Shown: positions 35,640 to 46,793 of the stretch, piece by piece
Position numbering within the stretch: position 1 is the stretch's first letter
Layout of the letters: each line of letters opens with the position of its first letter
Assembly (NCBI GenBank): GCA_965153455.1
Contig: OZ234493.1
Coordinates: forward strand, 27,146,213 to 27,210,212
Origin: Sphagnum compactum
Lineage: Eukaryota > Bryophyta > Sphagnopsida > Sphagnales
Length of the DNA stretch: 64,000 nt
Direction: 5' to 3'
Notes under the pieces: generated by a model
Database searches by the model: none
What the model was told of the DNA's origin: nothing
The model's input: the letters and a program-made list of their open reading frames with translations, nothing else
Made by a program: the position numbers and the translations under genes

Positions 35640-37226
35640 AAGCAACAAGTAGAGGTAAATGGACAAACTAACAACTAGAAGATGCCATGAGCAGGAAAGT
35701 GGGCCTTCAAGGTGTGTTAATAGAAGTAGAGGTTGGAGCAATAGTTAGTTGGGTTTTGAACATGCAAAAAACTAGCTAATTTGTCACCTTACAACAATTC
35801 AAATTAAAGGTAGCTGAAGTTACACAAACCAAATCCATGCCCTTCCGAAATGGTGTTCAAGGAGGAAGCTAGTGATATTAGTTCAAAAAAACACCATCCA
35901 AAAATCAATATACATCTTGCAAAAGGGTTAAAGGGTTGACAAGTGCAACATTCCATACCTTTTACCAAAACCTAGAGAACCTATACACACAACACAAGTA
36001 CCCACCAAACCACATTTGAAATTAAAAATAAAATAGGGATTTAAGCAGGGCGATAGACTAGTGCCCAAGTTTTGGCTAGGCGAGGTTTATGGGAAGTTTA
36101 TAACACCATCCTTAAGTCTCGAGAATGGCTGACTATTAACTGTGTTATTAATGCAATAGTTGGGGTAGCATTACTTGCCTTTTACAACTTCATAGGTTCA
36201 CAAATGAAAAAAGATTACATAAAATTATGTAGACCAAGATCATGCGTGGCCATGTAAAAGAAAGCTTAAATGATTACATACCTATTCAACCAATGGTTTA
36301 TTGTCTCTTGTAGATTTTGTACCAAGGGGGATTTCTCAATAGAATCATCGCTTTTTAATTCTGGATGGCCATGGATCACATGTCACAATAGAAGCACTTG
36401 AACAAGTTGTAGAATTTGAATTGGACATGGTCACTTTACCTGCTCACATTTCACACGTGCTCTAGCCCTTAGATGTGACATGTTTCAAATCATTTGAATA
36501 TACATTTTGAAAGGAATGGGATGCTACCATGGTAAATAACTTTTTGGAACCAAACAAAATGACCTTGGCAAAATGGGTGAACAAAGTTTTACAACAATCT
36601 TTGAAAAAAGAAAACATTAAACTTGGGTTTAGGGTTTGTGAAATTTGGCCATTGAATTCTATTGCCATGACCTCAAGTTTGGTCCAAATGAGGTTTTCAC
36701 TATAGCAGAAGAAGAGGATCCTGGAAATTCATACCATTTAGATGCAATAGTGCAAACCAACAATAGTGAGGATGAAGCTAAAGTTGCCATAGATTTATTG
36801 AATATTGTAGGAACTTTTCAAGGAGTAGCTATAGTAATTCGCACCAAAGTTGAATGCCCTTTTTCACCCACACCTCGTTACTATGTAAAAATGCCATGTA
36901 GCCCTACCACCCCAACAACTAGCCTTGAATTAGTTATGAATTTAGAGGATCCTTGTCTTGAATCAAATGACTTAAATGTCTCATACCAAACCCAACAAGT
37001 TCTTGCATTAGCAAACTTGTTATTTCTACCACGACTACCAAAAAGGAGGATTATTGGGAAGGAATCACTAATAGACTACTCTAATTCACATGTCATGACA
37101 TCTGACCAATACTTGCTAGTGTTCAAGCAAAAATCAATGGACAAAGTTAGGGAACTCAAAGTAAAAAAATTACAAAAAAAAGATCAAAAAGGTTTCAAAA
37201 TGCATTTACCCCAACCGGGTGAATAG
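35640..37226 (+). pseudogene. Decayed pogo/Tigger-type (DDE_1) transposase
   Basis: A transposase of the Tc1/mariner-pogo group, broken by frameshifts and stops. Recognisable in order: an N-terminal HTH-like region at about 35640-35890 (reading like QLEDAMSRKVGLQG, then VTLQQFKLKVAEVTQTKSMPF); a tyrosine-rich NLENLYTQH segment near 35965; a degraded region where the first catalytic Asp is expected at about 36020-36050; SREWLTINCVINA near 36117-36155; the second catalytic block LDGHGSHV at 36361-36384; and PLDVTCFKSF near 36463-36492 with the third Asp. A stop at 36460 lies where homologues have LQPLD. The downstream open frame 36645-37226 continues as the poorly conserved C-terminal tail. Terminal inverted repeats were not found. 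Inactive by inspection. Confidence 0.75.
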
Positions 37227-37734
37227 CTCAAAAGATCATTGAAAAGGAGTAAATAACTAGGTTTAATCAAACATGGTCTACTATTGCAATTAGGGATGTT
37301 GGTGAATGTTTTCACAACAATTTTAGAGCAAGATTTTGAGCCCATCCTTCAGATGGAGGGTTTGGCTTCGAAATCACATTTGCATAACAAAAATCTACTA
37401 AACAACAAATGGCAAGGATGCGGCTTGCTAGACATAACCTAACTAGGTTGCAATTCTCTTTTCAATAAGAATAAATGAGGGGGTAAGGGTTTATGGTTTA
37501 GGCTTTAGTGTCCTAGACTATGATCATGATGGGTTTAAGGTGCATCAGTGTGTCTAGAAGGGGAGAAACAAATGAAACATGAGTCAAATTGTCTATTGAT
37601 GGCAATGCATAAAAAGAATTGAAGTAAAGGAGAAAAAAATGTTGTAGGTGGAAATGGGTTTAAGGTTTACAAAGTAGAAGCAAAGGGAAAGAAACGTCTA
37701 TAAAACAGGAGAGATTAGAAGAAAATGAGGTGAC

Positions 37735-38240
37735 AATGGAAATTTAAAGTGGTAGAAAAAAAAAAAAAAGGTGCATTCAAGAAAACTTTGATTTAAAGGA
37801 GGTTTAGGGTAATAGAAAGGAAATGGAAGGTGCATTCAAGAAGATTTTGGTAGAGGAGGTTTATAATGGTATAATAGAAATGGAGGGTGCACTTCTAGAG
37901 GACTATGGTAGAAAGATTTTAGGGTGACAAAATGGCAATGGAGGGTGCATTCTAATAGACTGTGGCAAAGAAGGTTTAGGGTGATAGAGTGGAAATGGAG
38001 GGTGCATTATGGAGGATTCGAACACAAAAGGTTTAAAGTGATAAAGTGGAAATGGAGGGTGCACTTTGGAGGGTTCTAATAGAAGAGGTTTAAGGTGATA
38101 GCGGAAATAAAAGGTGCATTTAAAAGGACTCTAGAAAAGGAAGGTAAGGGTGGCAAATAAGGAATAAAGAGTGCACTCAAAAGGAATGTGGTGATGGAGG
38201 TTTAAGGTGGTAGAAAAGAATGAGAGGTGCATTGAAGCCC
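37735..38240. repeat. 57-bp minisatellite, about nine units
   Basis: GGTGCATT or GGTGCACT recurs at about 37771, 37830, 37888, 37945, 38002, 38059, 38114, 38171 and 38227. Units have the form GTTTAGGGTGATAGAGTGG, then AAATGGAGGGTGCATT, then a variable GAGGACTNTGGTAGA segment. The period stays at 55-60 bp. It starts about 500 bp beyond the transposase remnant. Confidence 0.85.
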
Positions 38241-38439
38241 TTTTGATTGTTGTGGAGCCTGGGTGTTCCCAACTATTGTCAAACTCGAACCCTTTTAAAT
38301 GTTGTTGACCTTTTTTTAACACACCTTCGTACTTGAGCGACAACAACATCCACAATGAGATGTTGATGGGGGACAAAGCACTAACATGGTGATCCATGAG
38401 TGATTAACATAAAAAACAAGGCAACAACAACACAAGAAT

Positions 38440-38735
38440 GAAAAGAAAAAGACGAGAGAGCTCAAGCCTTCCTAATTGTAGAACAATGGTGATGGTGATA
38501 GACATATTGACAAATAAACCGAGGATGCAAAAAAAAAAGCCGAGAGAGTTAGGACCCTTTTGATTATAGAACAATGGCAATGGTGACAGACATGTGAACA
38601 AATAGATTGTGGATGTAAAAAAAGAACTTGGAGAGTTGGGCCCTCCTAATTGCAAAAAATGGTGATGGTGATAGACATGCGGATAAATAAACCGGGGATG
38701 CAAAAAAAAAGTTGAGAAAGTTTGAGCTGTCACGA
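38440..38735. repeat. 88-bp tandem repeat, three to four units
   Basis: GAGAGAGTT-like and AATGGTGATGGTGATAGACAT phrases repeat with starts near 38452, 38541, 38629 and 38714, including GGGGATGCAAAAAAAAA. Looser copies (for example GGTGATGGTGATGACAAGAC near 38940) extend the pattern to about 39000. It directly follows the 57-bp array. Confidence 0.75.
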
Positions 38736-38999
38736 CGATTTTTTGATTGTTCTCAACATGAACCTTTCACCTTTGTTCCTACAACACAACATAAACATTG
38801 CAATGGCAATCACAAAACAAATGAACTAACCACATATAGGATGAAGACAAGGGGAAAGGAAAAAGCAGTAGTGAGAGCTCTAGCCTTTTTGATTGTTATC
38901 AACCTTCACATTTTGCCTTTGTTCTTATAACAACACAAGGGTGATGGTGATGACAAGACAAAAATATATATAGGTAAAAACAAAAACACATAAACATGG

Positions 39000-40790
39000 G
39001 GAAGGAAGGAGGAGTTAGGACGGTTCATGTCCTCTCGACTATTATCAAATTTCATGTGATGGTAATGAACTTTGTGTATGTTGTTGCCCAAGAATGAACA
39101 CAACCAAAGTGATGTTGTTCTTGAACCCTTTCGGCTTGTCCCAATGTTGTAGACTCAAGGAGGTCTAGCACATTTGGCGGCGATGGTGAAACAACTATAT
39201 AACAAAACAAGTTATACTTGAAAGAGGTAGGGAGAAAGAAAGAAGAGAAATAATAGTAAATAAGTTAAACTATGGTGATCGTGGAATTCTTGCGGCAACA
39301 AGCAACACAAAAGTGTTGAGGAAAAAACACAAACAAGGAAAGAGAGGACTCAAATGTAGAAGTGCAACTGCCATCACTTCAATGTCCCTTTTTGAGATTT
39401 GTGGGAGATGTTTAAGGGAGATGTAAGGTGTCAGAAGATTGCCCCATGTGGCACCACATCAATCGTCTATTTTAGGGTTTTAAGTTTGTTGTTCAAAAAA
39501 ACTTTTATTTCAAAACCTTAAACACACCCATCATTGTGCAGCTACTTGCAAAAATTTTGATTTTTTTTGCCTTTTTGTAATTATTTTCAAATCTGAACAA
39601 CAATAAAAAAGATTGTTCAAACCTATTTAAGTTATTAATTTTGTGTTCATAAGATGAATGGTATCTTTACATAATGTTTAACGTGTTTGGTCATAGGTTG
39701 TACATTGCATAGAGATAAGAACATCATGTGTTCTGTCTAGTTATTTTCAAATAATGAGATCACACGCACTTTGGGGTGTCAAAACTATTTCATTTCAAAT
39801 CGAAATTGAATTCTAGACAATCAATAGTGTTTCACCTAAGTTCTTTCAAAACCATTGTGAAAAAATGCACAATTACTAAACCCCAGGTTGCAGAACCCTT
39901 AAATGATCATTCATGGGCTATTTTTCCTTAATGGAAATAAATCTTTAACTAGACTGAATGGCCATTGTCAATTTAATTACAAATTTTGTCATTGAATGGA
40001 CAAGATTAAAAAAATTTCACAATTGGTTATTGACTAGCAAATATTGGAATGCCTAATTATCTAAAGGAGTGTTGAGTAGGTATGTTAATTTTAATATCTT
40101 AGCTAGGTAAGGGTATATAAAAAATAATGATTTTTTTCAAAATATGTATCAGATGGGTAAACCTAAGCATGAATCCATTAAAAGACTATTGGGATCTTCA
40201 AACATGCACAACTTTAAGATAACAATGAGATGAACTTATAGTGTGATTGATAATAATTAGTTGGGGGTGCTACACAAGTCTAACTTTTCTATTTTTGCAA
40301 TGAGTTATTTTGATTGGCCCATCGTAAAAAAAAAGTTGAAACTATGGAAGCTCCCCCAAAATAGAAGATTTTATTGAAAGATGGAGTACTTCCCCTTTTG
40401 GCCTGTAAATCACAAACGGGTTTAGGATCGAAACTATGTATGTTTACATAGCTATGGAAATATATGTTTTTGTTTACATAAATGTTTTCTCACTTTTTTA
40501 TTGTTTATGTATAATTAGTATGCCACACCATTCTCCTACCATGGACTTCACATAAATTATACCGAAACCATTCAAAACTAAAATTTCAATTTCTTTCATA
40601 ATTCTATTATATGAAACTTTACATTCATACAACAACTTATTTCTATCAAGTGAAGGTGTTTTCAAAGGTCATAAACACCCGTCTATATACTAACTAAAAA
40701 GAAATTAAATAAGAAAATTTCCTAAAGTCTATACATCATATGGCCACCCATGACTTCCCATGTGATTTCACATGCATAATGAAATGACAA
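39000..40790. other. AT-rich intergenic DNA, no gene seen
   Basis: No supported gene on either strand; no reading frame over about 70 codons with recognisable content. Confidence 0.5.
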
Positions 40791-40925
40791 ATATTTTTCA
40801 CATAAATTATTATGTGTGAGTCAATGCTCACTAATGTGTCAAAGATTTTTCACATAAATTATTATGTGTGAATGAATGCACACTAATGTGTTTTGACTTT
40901 TCACATAAATTATTCAGTGAAAATC
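40790..40925. repeat. 50-52-bp tandem repeat with internal palindrome
   Basis: TTTTTCACATAAATTATTAT repeats with CATAAATTAT at 40801, 40853 and 40903. Each full unit holds the near-palindrome CACATAAATTATTATGTG followed by an ACTAATGTGT-type tail. The third unit is partial. Confidence 0.75.
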
Positions 40926-41039
40926 AAACACATTATTAAAATTATGAAATCCAACTAACAAGTAAATCACCAAACTTAATTGCTAAATAATTACATAGAT
41001 AATAATTTAATTACATCAAGCTATAAGCCCACTTATATA

Positions 41040-41530
41040 CGTGAAAAGGGCAAGATTTTGGGCAAAACATATGGGATTAAAGCAAGGTCCTATTGGGGAA
41101 CACCCTTGGGGCACACATTGGGAACATAGGGAATGGATTGGGAAGTTGAAGGGAACATAGAGGAACATATTGGGAACAAAGGAAAATAAAAATAAAATCT
41201 CACCCCCTAATCCTCCGCCCAAAAACTTAAAAGAAAAAAATCAAGGCACCTTGAATGCATGCTTCAGCCTACCCATTGGCTGCATGTATTTTTGGTTTCC
41301 AAAACTGACTGTCACCATTTTTGGCCTAGGCTAATGGTCAGGGGCAAAGACTGAACAAGGAGAAAAAACAAAAAGTCCCCCCCCCCCCACCCTCCCCTGG
41401 TCCTCCAAAAAGAAAAAAACCAGGGCCCATCATGAGTGCATGCTGAGCCTTCCCATTGGCTGCATGAAATTTCTATTTCCAAAACTGCTGGTCACCATTT
41501 TTGGCCTGGGCTAATGGCTGGGTCAGTGAT
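41040..41530 (+). repeat. Dispersed intergenic repeat family, members 3 and 4 (partial tandem)
   Basis: The first part (41040-41365) contains GGGCAAAACATATGGGAT, several GGGAACATAG phrases and GCCTACCCATTGGCTGCATG followed by CCATTTTTGGCCTAGGCTAA. The last 150 bp are repeated at about 41390-41530 (AAAAAGAAAAAAACCAGG, CCTTCCCATTGGCTGCATG, CCATTTTTGGCCTGGGCTAA). A C-run of about 10 lies between them. Confidence 0.7.
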
Positions 41531-41540
41531 CTGGGGACAT

Positions 41541-41743
41541 AGTCTAATAAACAGAGTCAAATCGTATTTTTCGACTGCTCCTTGTTTCTTCTGATTGGTT
41601 ATATAGTTTGATTGGTCCAAGTGGGTTGTTATTAGTAGTCTCCCATCTATTTGCAATCCCAATTTCAGTTTTATGGGGTAGGGTTGTAAAACCGAAATAT
41701 TTTTGCAGGGTCACATATTGAGCGTTGTTGGTGGAGAGCATCT
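41541..41743 (-). mobile_element. Truncated relative of the 6.0-kb TIR element
   Basis: In reverse orientation this segment matches the 6032-6622 element from AGTCTAATAAAC through GACTGCTCC, GATTGGTCCAAGTGGGTTG, TTATTAGTAGTCTC and CAGTTTTATGGGG to the terminal repeat (41709-41743, ending GGAGAGCATCT). The other terminal repeat is missing, so it is a one-ended fragment. Confidence 0.75.
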
Positions 41744-44700
41744 CTAGTAAGCTAGTCCCCCATTATCACTATTCACCACATCCCACATTCAGTCTTAACG
41801 ATTCACCAGGGTCATCAATCTTTATCATTGACCAATCAAAAGCAGTCATTTCCATTTAGTGCAATTGCATGTGTCACAACTTTGGGCAAACTTAGTGTCA
41901 AAATGACAATTTCACACAATTTGATTGCTCTATTTCATCCAAATTGTGAGTGTAGGTTCTCATTGCTTTGGGTCGAGAGATGCTCTTAGGTAAAGGTAAA
42001 CCTTTAAATATGTGTTAGCTGAGTATGGTAAAAAAGGAAGAGTAAAGATTAACATATTAACCAATCAGGTACCGTAATCAAAAGGGTAGTAGTAGAGATT
42101 TTTTCCTCAACAAAGGTAAAATATTTACCCACCCAACACCCCTCTGAAGCCCTTGTTTGTTGAACTATGAGTGCTATCCAAGGCTGTTCAGTCTAAGCAA
42201 TGAGTTGCCAGAAATTGAAGTTTTCCTGGTGTCGCCATGTCTGGAATCGTGACTCAAGATGCAAGAGGAGCTGCTTCTGATGGAAGTCCAGGGTGATTGA
42301 ACAAAGCACTTTGCTCACAGAGCTGCAAATCCAGCCATGGTAGGCGGGGAAACGGGGATTGCCAAGTAACTAAACAAACTTGAGAGCAAAGCTAATTGAG
42401 CTGGTATGGCCTTCCCAAACTTCTTCCATAAAATACAGAGAGACACATACATCATCCCACTCAACAATTCCAAATTAAAAGTTAAATCAAAGTTTAAAAT
42501 CTGTTTGTTAAGGAAATAGGTTGTTTGACTTGTTTGTTACATTGAGAATTCCCAAACCACCTTGACACCCCCTTACTATGCTCTTCGCGTTGGAAATCTC
42601 AAAATGAGCAGGAGTGCATCGAGGTGGCTTCATAATGTTAAGACTTATGATGGTGCAAGAGTTATTCAATATTGAACAATTTTAACATTGAGAGTTCGAT
42701 AAAAATAAAATTAAATATTATTGGGGAATTAGGGCGTGCTTTTGATATTGCGGGACTCAATTAGTAAGATTTTATGGAGCTGATTTTGTAATTTCTAGAC
42801 CTAAGGTGCACAAGATACTAAAATTTGAAACATCTTTATGATTGAAAATTCAATTAAGAAACAAAAAAATTGGAATTCAATTACTTCACATTAAAGTTTC
42901 ATCACACTTGGGCCAATGGCACACAGGCCACACTAGTTTTAAATAATTCACACTTTTACATGTCCAATATTTTTATTGGGCTTACTTGGCCTCCCTTCCG
43001 GCATCTCTTTTAAGGCAGGCCAAGTAAAGCCCAATAAGTTCAAAATATCCCCAAAATGCTGCCAAGTAAAACTGGGATCATACTTTTAAAATAATATATC
43101 TATAATATATATAAATTAAAAATTAATTAAAAAATTAAAAATAAAAAAGAAAAACATGACCCATGAAAGAAAGATATGGAAACTACAGTGGGCATGACTC
43201 ACACACACAACACACAACCACTCTATGAAAGAGTGAAGAAATTTCACAATCCACGTAAATGAATGTCGGCTTGAACTTGAAACCCAATACGTAAGTCACA
43301 GCTGGAGACTTAAACAACGGTATTGGCTTTCCGTTAAAGGAAAATATTGATTTTGGGTCCATCCCGATTGTCCAATTTGACATACAATTTTGGCTTGAAC
43401 TGAAAAAATACTAACATAACTTATAACTTATTGGTGACACTTGGACCCAAGTGTACTCTAGACTGCACTGACACCTGTAAAGTTCGTTGGGTGGGAAGGG
43501 GGGTGGGGGGGTGGTATTTTCGCATCCTGCTACGTAAACAACTTCCGAAACAATTTTGACTTGAATTTGGGACCAAGGAAACCAATAGATTGGTGACAAA
43601 TTGTAACTTAAGGGGGTCAATTCCTACAGCACAAACCCAGCCGGGCATTGCACTGTCGTCCGGACAGAGGTTGTTGGGGGATATTTAGCATTTTTGTAAC
43701 TTAACTCTGGTGCTTAACTCTGGTGTTCTTTTTATGGAATTAACTAACCATGATTTTGTTTTGGAACTTATCGTAAAAGGGAAAGTCATCATAATTATAG
43801 GAATTGAGCCCCACTTTATTTGCTTTTTTTTTTTTTCGTTTTTGTAAATTTTTCTTTGTAAATTTGTGAGGTCCGAGGGTTCTCCGAGAGGGTGATCGGA
43901 TGAATATATAATGAATTTGAGTCCAGACGACTATTGCAATCATGCAATATTATTCTACAGTTATAATTCCCTCTGACATACAAAAGCCCACTTTAGATTG
44001 GGTCCAGGGTCCAAATTCTTAGGATCCAATTTGGACTCGATTTGTCACTTTTTTTTGGGTCCTACACCCTCGTCTAAAAGATGTGGGTCCAACTTATGGT
44101 TCTTGTCCAATAGGATTTCTCTATTTCATTATGGAACCTGGATTTTGGAACCGCATTTAAAGTGGGCCTAAGTATAATGATGTCTCTCCGTCTGAAGACT
44201 TCATACTTAATATTTACCCACAAACCTAGCCTTCCTCTTTATGTATCTACTCACAAAACTTACCCGGTTTCCTCTCACAAAAATTTATTCCATCCCTCCC
44301 AACACCTACCTTCACAAAAATTGAAGTGGGTAGGCGACGTGTCCCAAAATTTCCAAAAAATGCCCCTTCGCCCTTTTGGCTTTTCTCCAAAATTTCTAAA
44401 AAAGATGGCAATTTTTTTTGAAATTCAATAACTTCTGGATCTGGTTTGGAGAAACCATTCATGTGCACACTTGTCAAGAGTGCATATTGTATTGAAAGGA
44501 AAGTAAACAAACAAATTAAATTTTGGGGGAAGGGGGGGGGGGGATGCATAGGTACAGAGTTCAACAAATAATGAAAACCAATCAATTACCTACCTTTAAA
44601 GTTTGGCTCACTTGTCGACTTTTCCAAAAGGTTAAAATTTGCTTTACAAGTTCTGGCAAAAAAAGGCTAGTTCCATGATTTGATTTTTGTGTCGATTTCA

Positions 44701-45339
44701 TCCAAAGGATGTTGATTCAAGTCCATTATCAAAAGAACGTGAACCTTTTGGATGAACTTTTTGGATTTTGACACTCCCAACCAAAGAACCTACCAACAAA
44801 TTGGGTTAAACTACTTATAAGTTATGAGATGTATTTTTAATTAAGTTTTTTTAATGGTCAAATTAAAGAGAAATCCAAAAATGAAACCATCATCATCAAT
44901 GACATATATATTTGAGATTTCAATCACCATAAGTGAGAAATTAAGTGAAAATGGCCAAATTTCTATGTTTAGTTCTAGCAAGTGGCCCCCAAATATGAAA
45001 AGAAGATTAAAAATTTGTGCATCATATGTGGTTTATTGTAGCATGGGGAGTGGTTCTTTGATTTTGGACCACATTGTCACCGTGGGAGTCATACATTTAT
45101 TCATACCTCTTTAGGAACTGAACTCAAAGAAGTTCCCATATGCTCATCATACAAAGAACTCTTTTAGAACATTTTAAAATTAAATTACAATTTATTGATG
45201 AAAGAAAACCATGTTGAATGAATTTCCTTCATCAAATCAAAAATTATCTATTATGAATGAAAAATAATCGTCGTTGATGATGACAATGACATTGACGATG
45301 GTTGAAACTCAGAAAACCATCCATTTTTGGTGATACACT
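41744..45339. other. AT-rich intergenic DNA with a hairpin and a G-tract, no gene seen
   Basis: No protein domain seen on either strand. Within it, an imperfect inverted repeat lies at 42973-43037, a clustered G-tract at 43489-43513 and another G-run at 44525-44543. Confidence 0.5.
42973..43037. repeat. 20-bp inverted repeat (hairpin)
   Basis: TTATTGGGCTTACTTGGCCT (from about 42973) and AGGCCAAGTAAAGCCCAATA (ending about 43036) are reverse complements apart from one extra base, separated by about 24 nt. Confidence 0.8.
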
Positions 45340-45590
45340 GAGTTTCATGCTATCTTTCCTTTTTCCTGAGCGCCTCCGTTACCGTTACATATATTTTCAC
45401 TGCTCCTACCTGTACAAGTATTATAATTAGTCTCGAACCTTGTGCATTAAATGCTGAGTTTCAGCATTTCGTAGTGAGTTGCAGCATTTGGTACCGAGAT
45501 TTAATAAAATGTCTTTACTTTGCGAATACCACTGAAAGAGGGTATAGGGGGTGAAAGGAGGCCCAAAGACAAGGTTACTTTATCAAAATA
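45340..45590 (-). repeat. Dispersed repeat, copy B (reverse of 16160-16400), with the conserved hairpin
   Basis: Carries in reversed order and strand the landmarks of copy A: GAGCGCCTCCGT, CACTGCTCCTACCTGTACAA, CTCGAACCTTGTGCATTAA, the palindrome at 45449-45469, GAGATTTAATAAAAT and GGTATAGGGGG. A second TTGCAGCATTTGGTA next to the palindrome is specific to this copy. Confidence 0.7.
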
Positions 45591-45834
45591 AAAATAAGAA
45601 TAAGAATCCCCCCAAAACAGACCAAGAAAACCTCCCTTGATTAGAGTTTAGGAGGAGAGGGTAATTATTTAAGTAGGCAATTCGATTACTGAATTGGCAA
45701 TTAATCCCGAGTTTTTAAGTACACTAATCTGTACCCAAACAGAGTAGTTAAAAGTAAAAGGATAATTAACTCAGCGCCGCTAATTTTATCCTGTCCGTTA
45801 CTTCAATACTCGTCTTTTGCCTGACACGTGTCAA

Positions 45835-45856
45835 GTGTGTGTGTGTGTGTGTGTGT
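45835..45856. repeat. (GT)n microsatellite
   Basis: Uninterrupted run of about 11 GT dinucleotides. Confidence 0.9.
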
Positions 45857-46062
45857 CCGCGTTTTGGTGGTTCTGGAAATCAGTAATTGTTTTTATGCAA
45901 TTTTGTGTTATAGCCAAAGTGGCGAATGTCCACGTCTAGATTTAGCCATATTTTTTGGCTACAAACTGAACATGAAAGTAAATTTCTTAAAACATCCTTC
46001 TATACTTTTGGCTACTCTACTTGAATCAACCCGGTACAGAAATCTGGCGATTTTTCTTAAAT

Positions 46063-46690
46063 TTTGATCGAATTATGGCTATTGAAAATTTCAAAAAGCA
46101 CATGAAAATTCGAGTTGTACTCTTGCTTGCTGGTTTTGATCGAATAATGGCTATCGAAGAATCTGGTTTTAGATCGAATTCTTCTGGCTACTGAGGAAGC
46201 TGGTTTTGATGGAATTCTGGCTACCGAAGAAGCTGGTTTTGATCGATTCTGGCTATTGAAAATTTCAAAAAGCACATGAACATTCGACTTGTACGCTTGC
46301 TGGTTTTGATTGAATTATGGCTATTGAAGAATCTGGTTTTTGATCGAGTTCTGGCTACTGAAGAGGCTAGTTTTGATGGAATTCTGGCTACCGAAGAAGC
46401 TGGTTTTCATCGATTCTGGCTATTTTTTCAAAAAGCACATGAAAATGCGAGTTGTACGCTTGCTCGCTGGTTTTGATCGAATTATGGCTACTGGAGAATC
46501 TGGTTTTGATCGAATTCTGGCTACTGGAGAAGCTGGTTTTGATGGAATTCTGGCAACCGAAGAAGCTGGTTTTGATGGAATTCTGGCAACCGAAGAAGCT
46601 GGTTTTGATGGAGTTCTGGCTACCGAAGAAGCTGGTTTTCATAGATTCTGGCGATTGAAAATTTCAAAAAGCAAGCAAAATTCCCGGTCC
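46063..46690. repeat. Higher-order minisatellite (33-bp subunits in about 170-bp superunits) upstream of the F-box gene
   Basis: The subunit is 33 bp, GAAGCTGGTTTTGATGGAAT followed by TCTGGCTACCGAA with variants. Subunits are grouped into superunits, each opened by ATTGAAAATTTCAAAAAGCA and CATGAAAATTCGAGTTGTAC at about 46081, 46254 and 46426, with a closing copy of the opener at about 46647. The third superunit is longer by two extra near-identical subunits. As 33 is divisible by 3, open frames run across it on both strands. Confidence 0.85.
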
Positions 46691-46759
46691 TTGCTTGCTT
46701 GTTTGTAAAGCACAGCTGCCGTTACATCCATCGATTGCATAAAAGTTTAACCAACTCGG

Positions 46760-46762
<3 letters not shown>

Positions 46763-46793
<31 letters not shown>

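Noticed and set aside
37735-38735. Possible CRISPR-like array
   Set aside because: The genome is eukaryotic and the units are contiguous degenerate minisatellites without unique spacers.
46340-46708. Open frames of 122 (plus) and 84 (minus) codons over the 33-bp array
   Set aside because: The repeat length is divisible by three, so a stop-free unit stays open on both strands. No start context or homology supports a protein.
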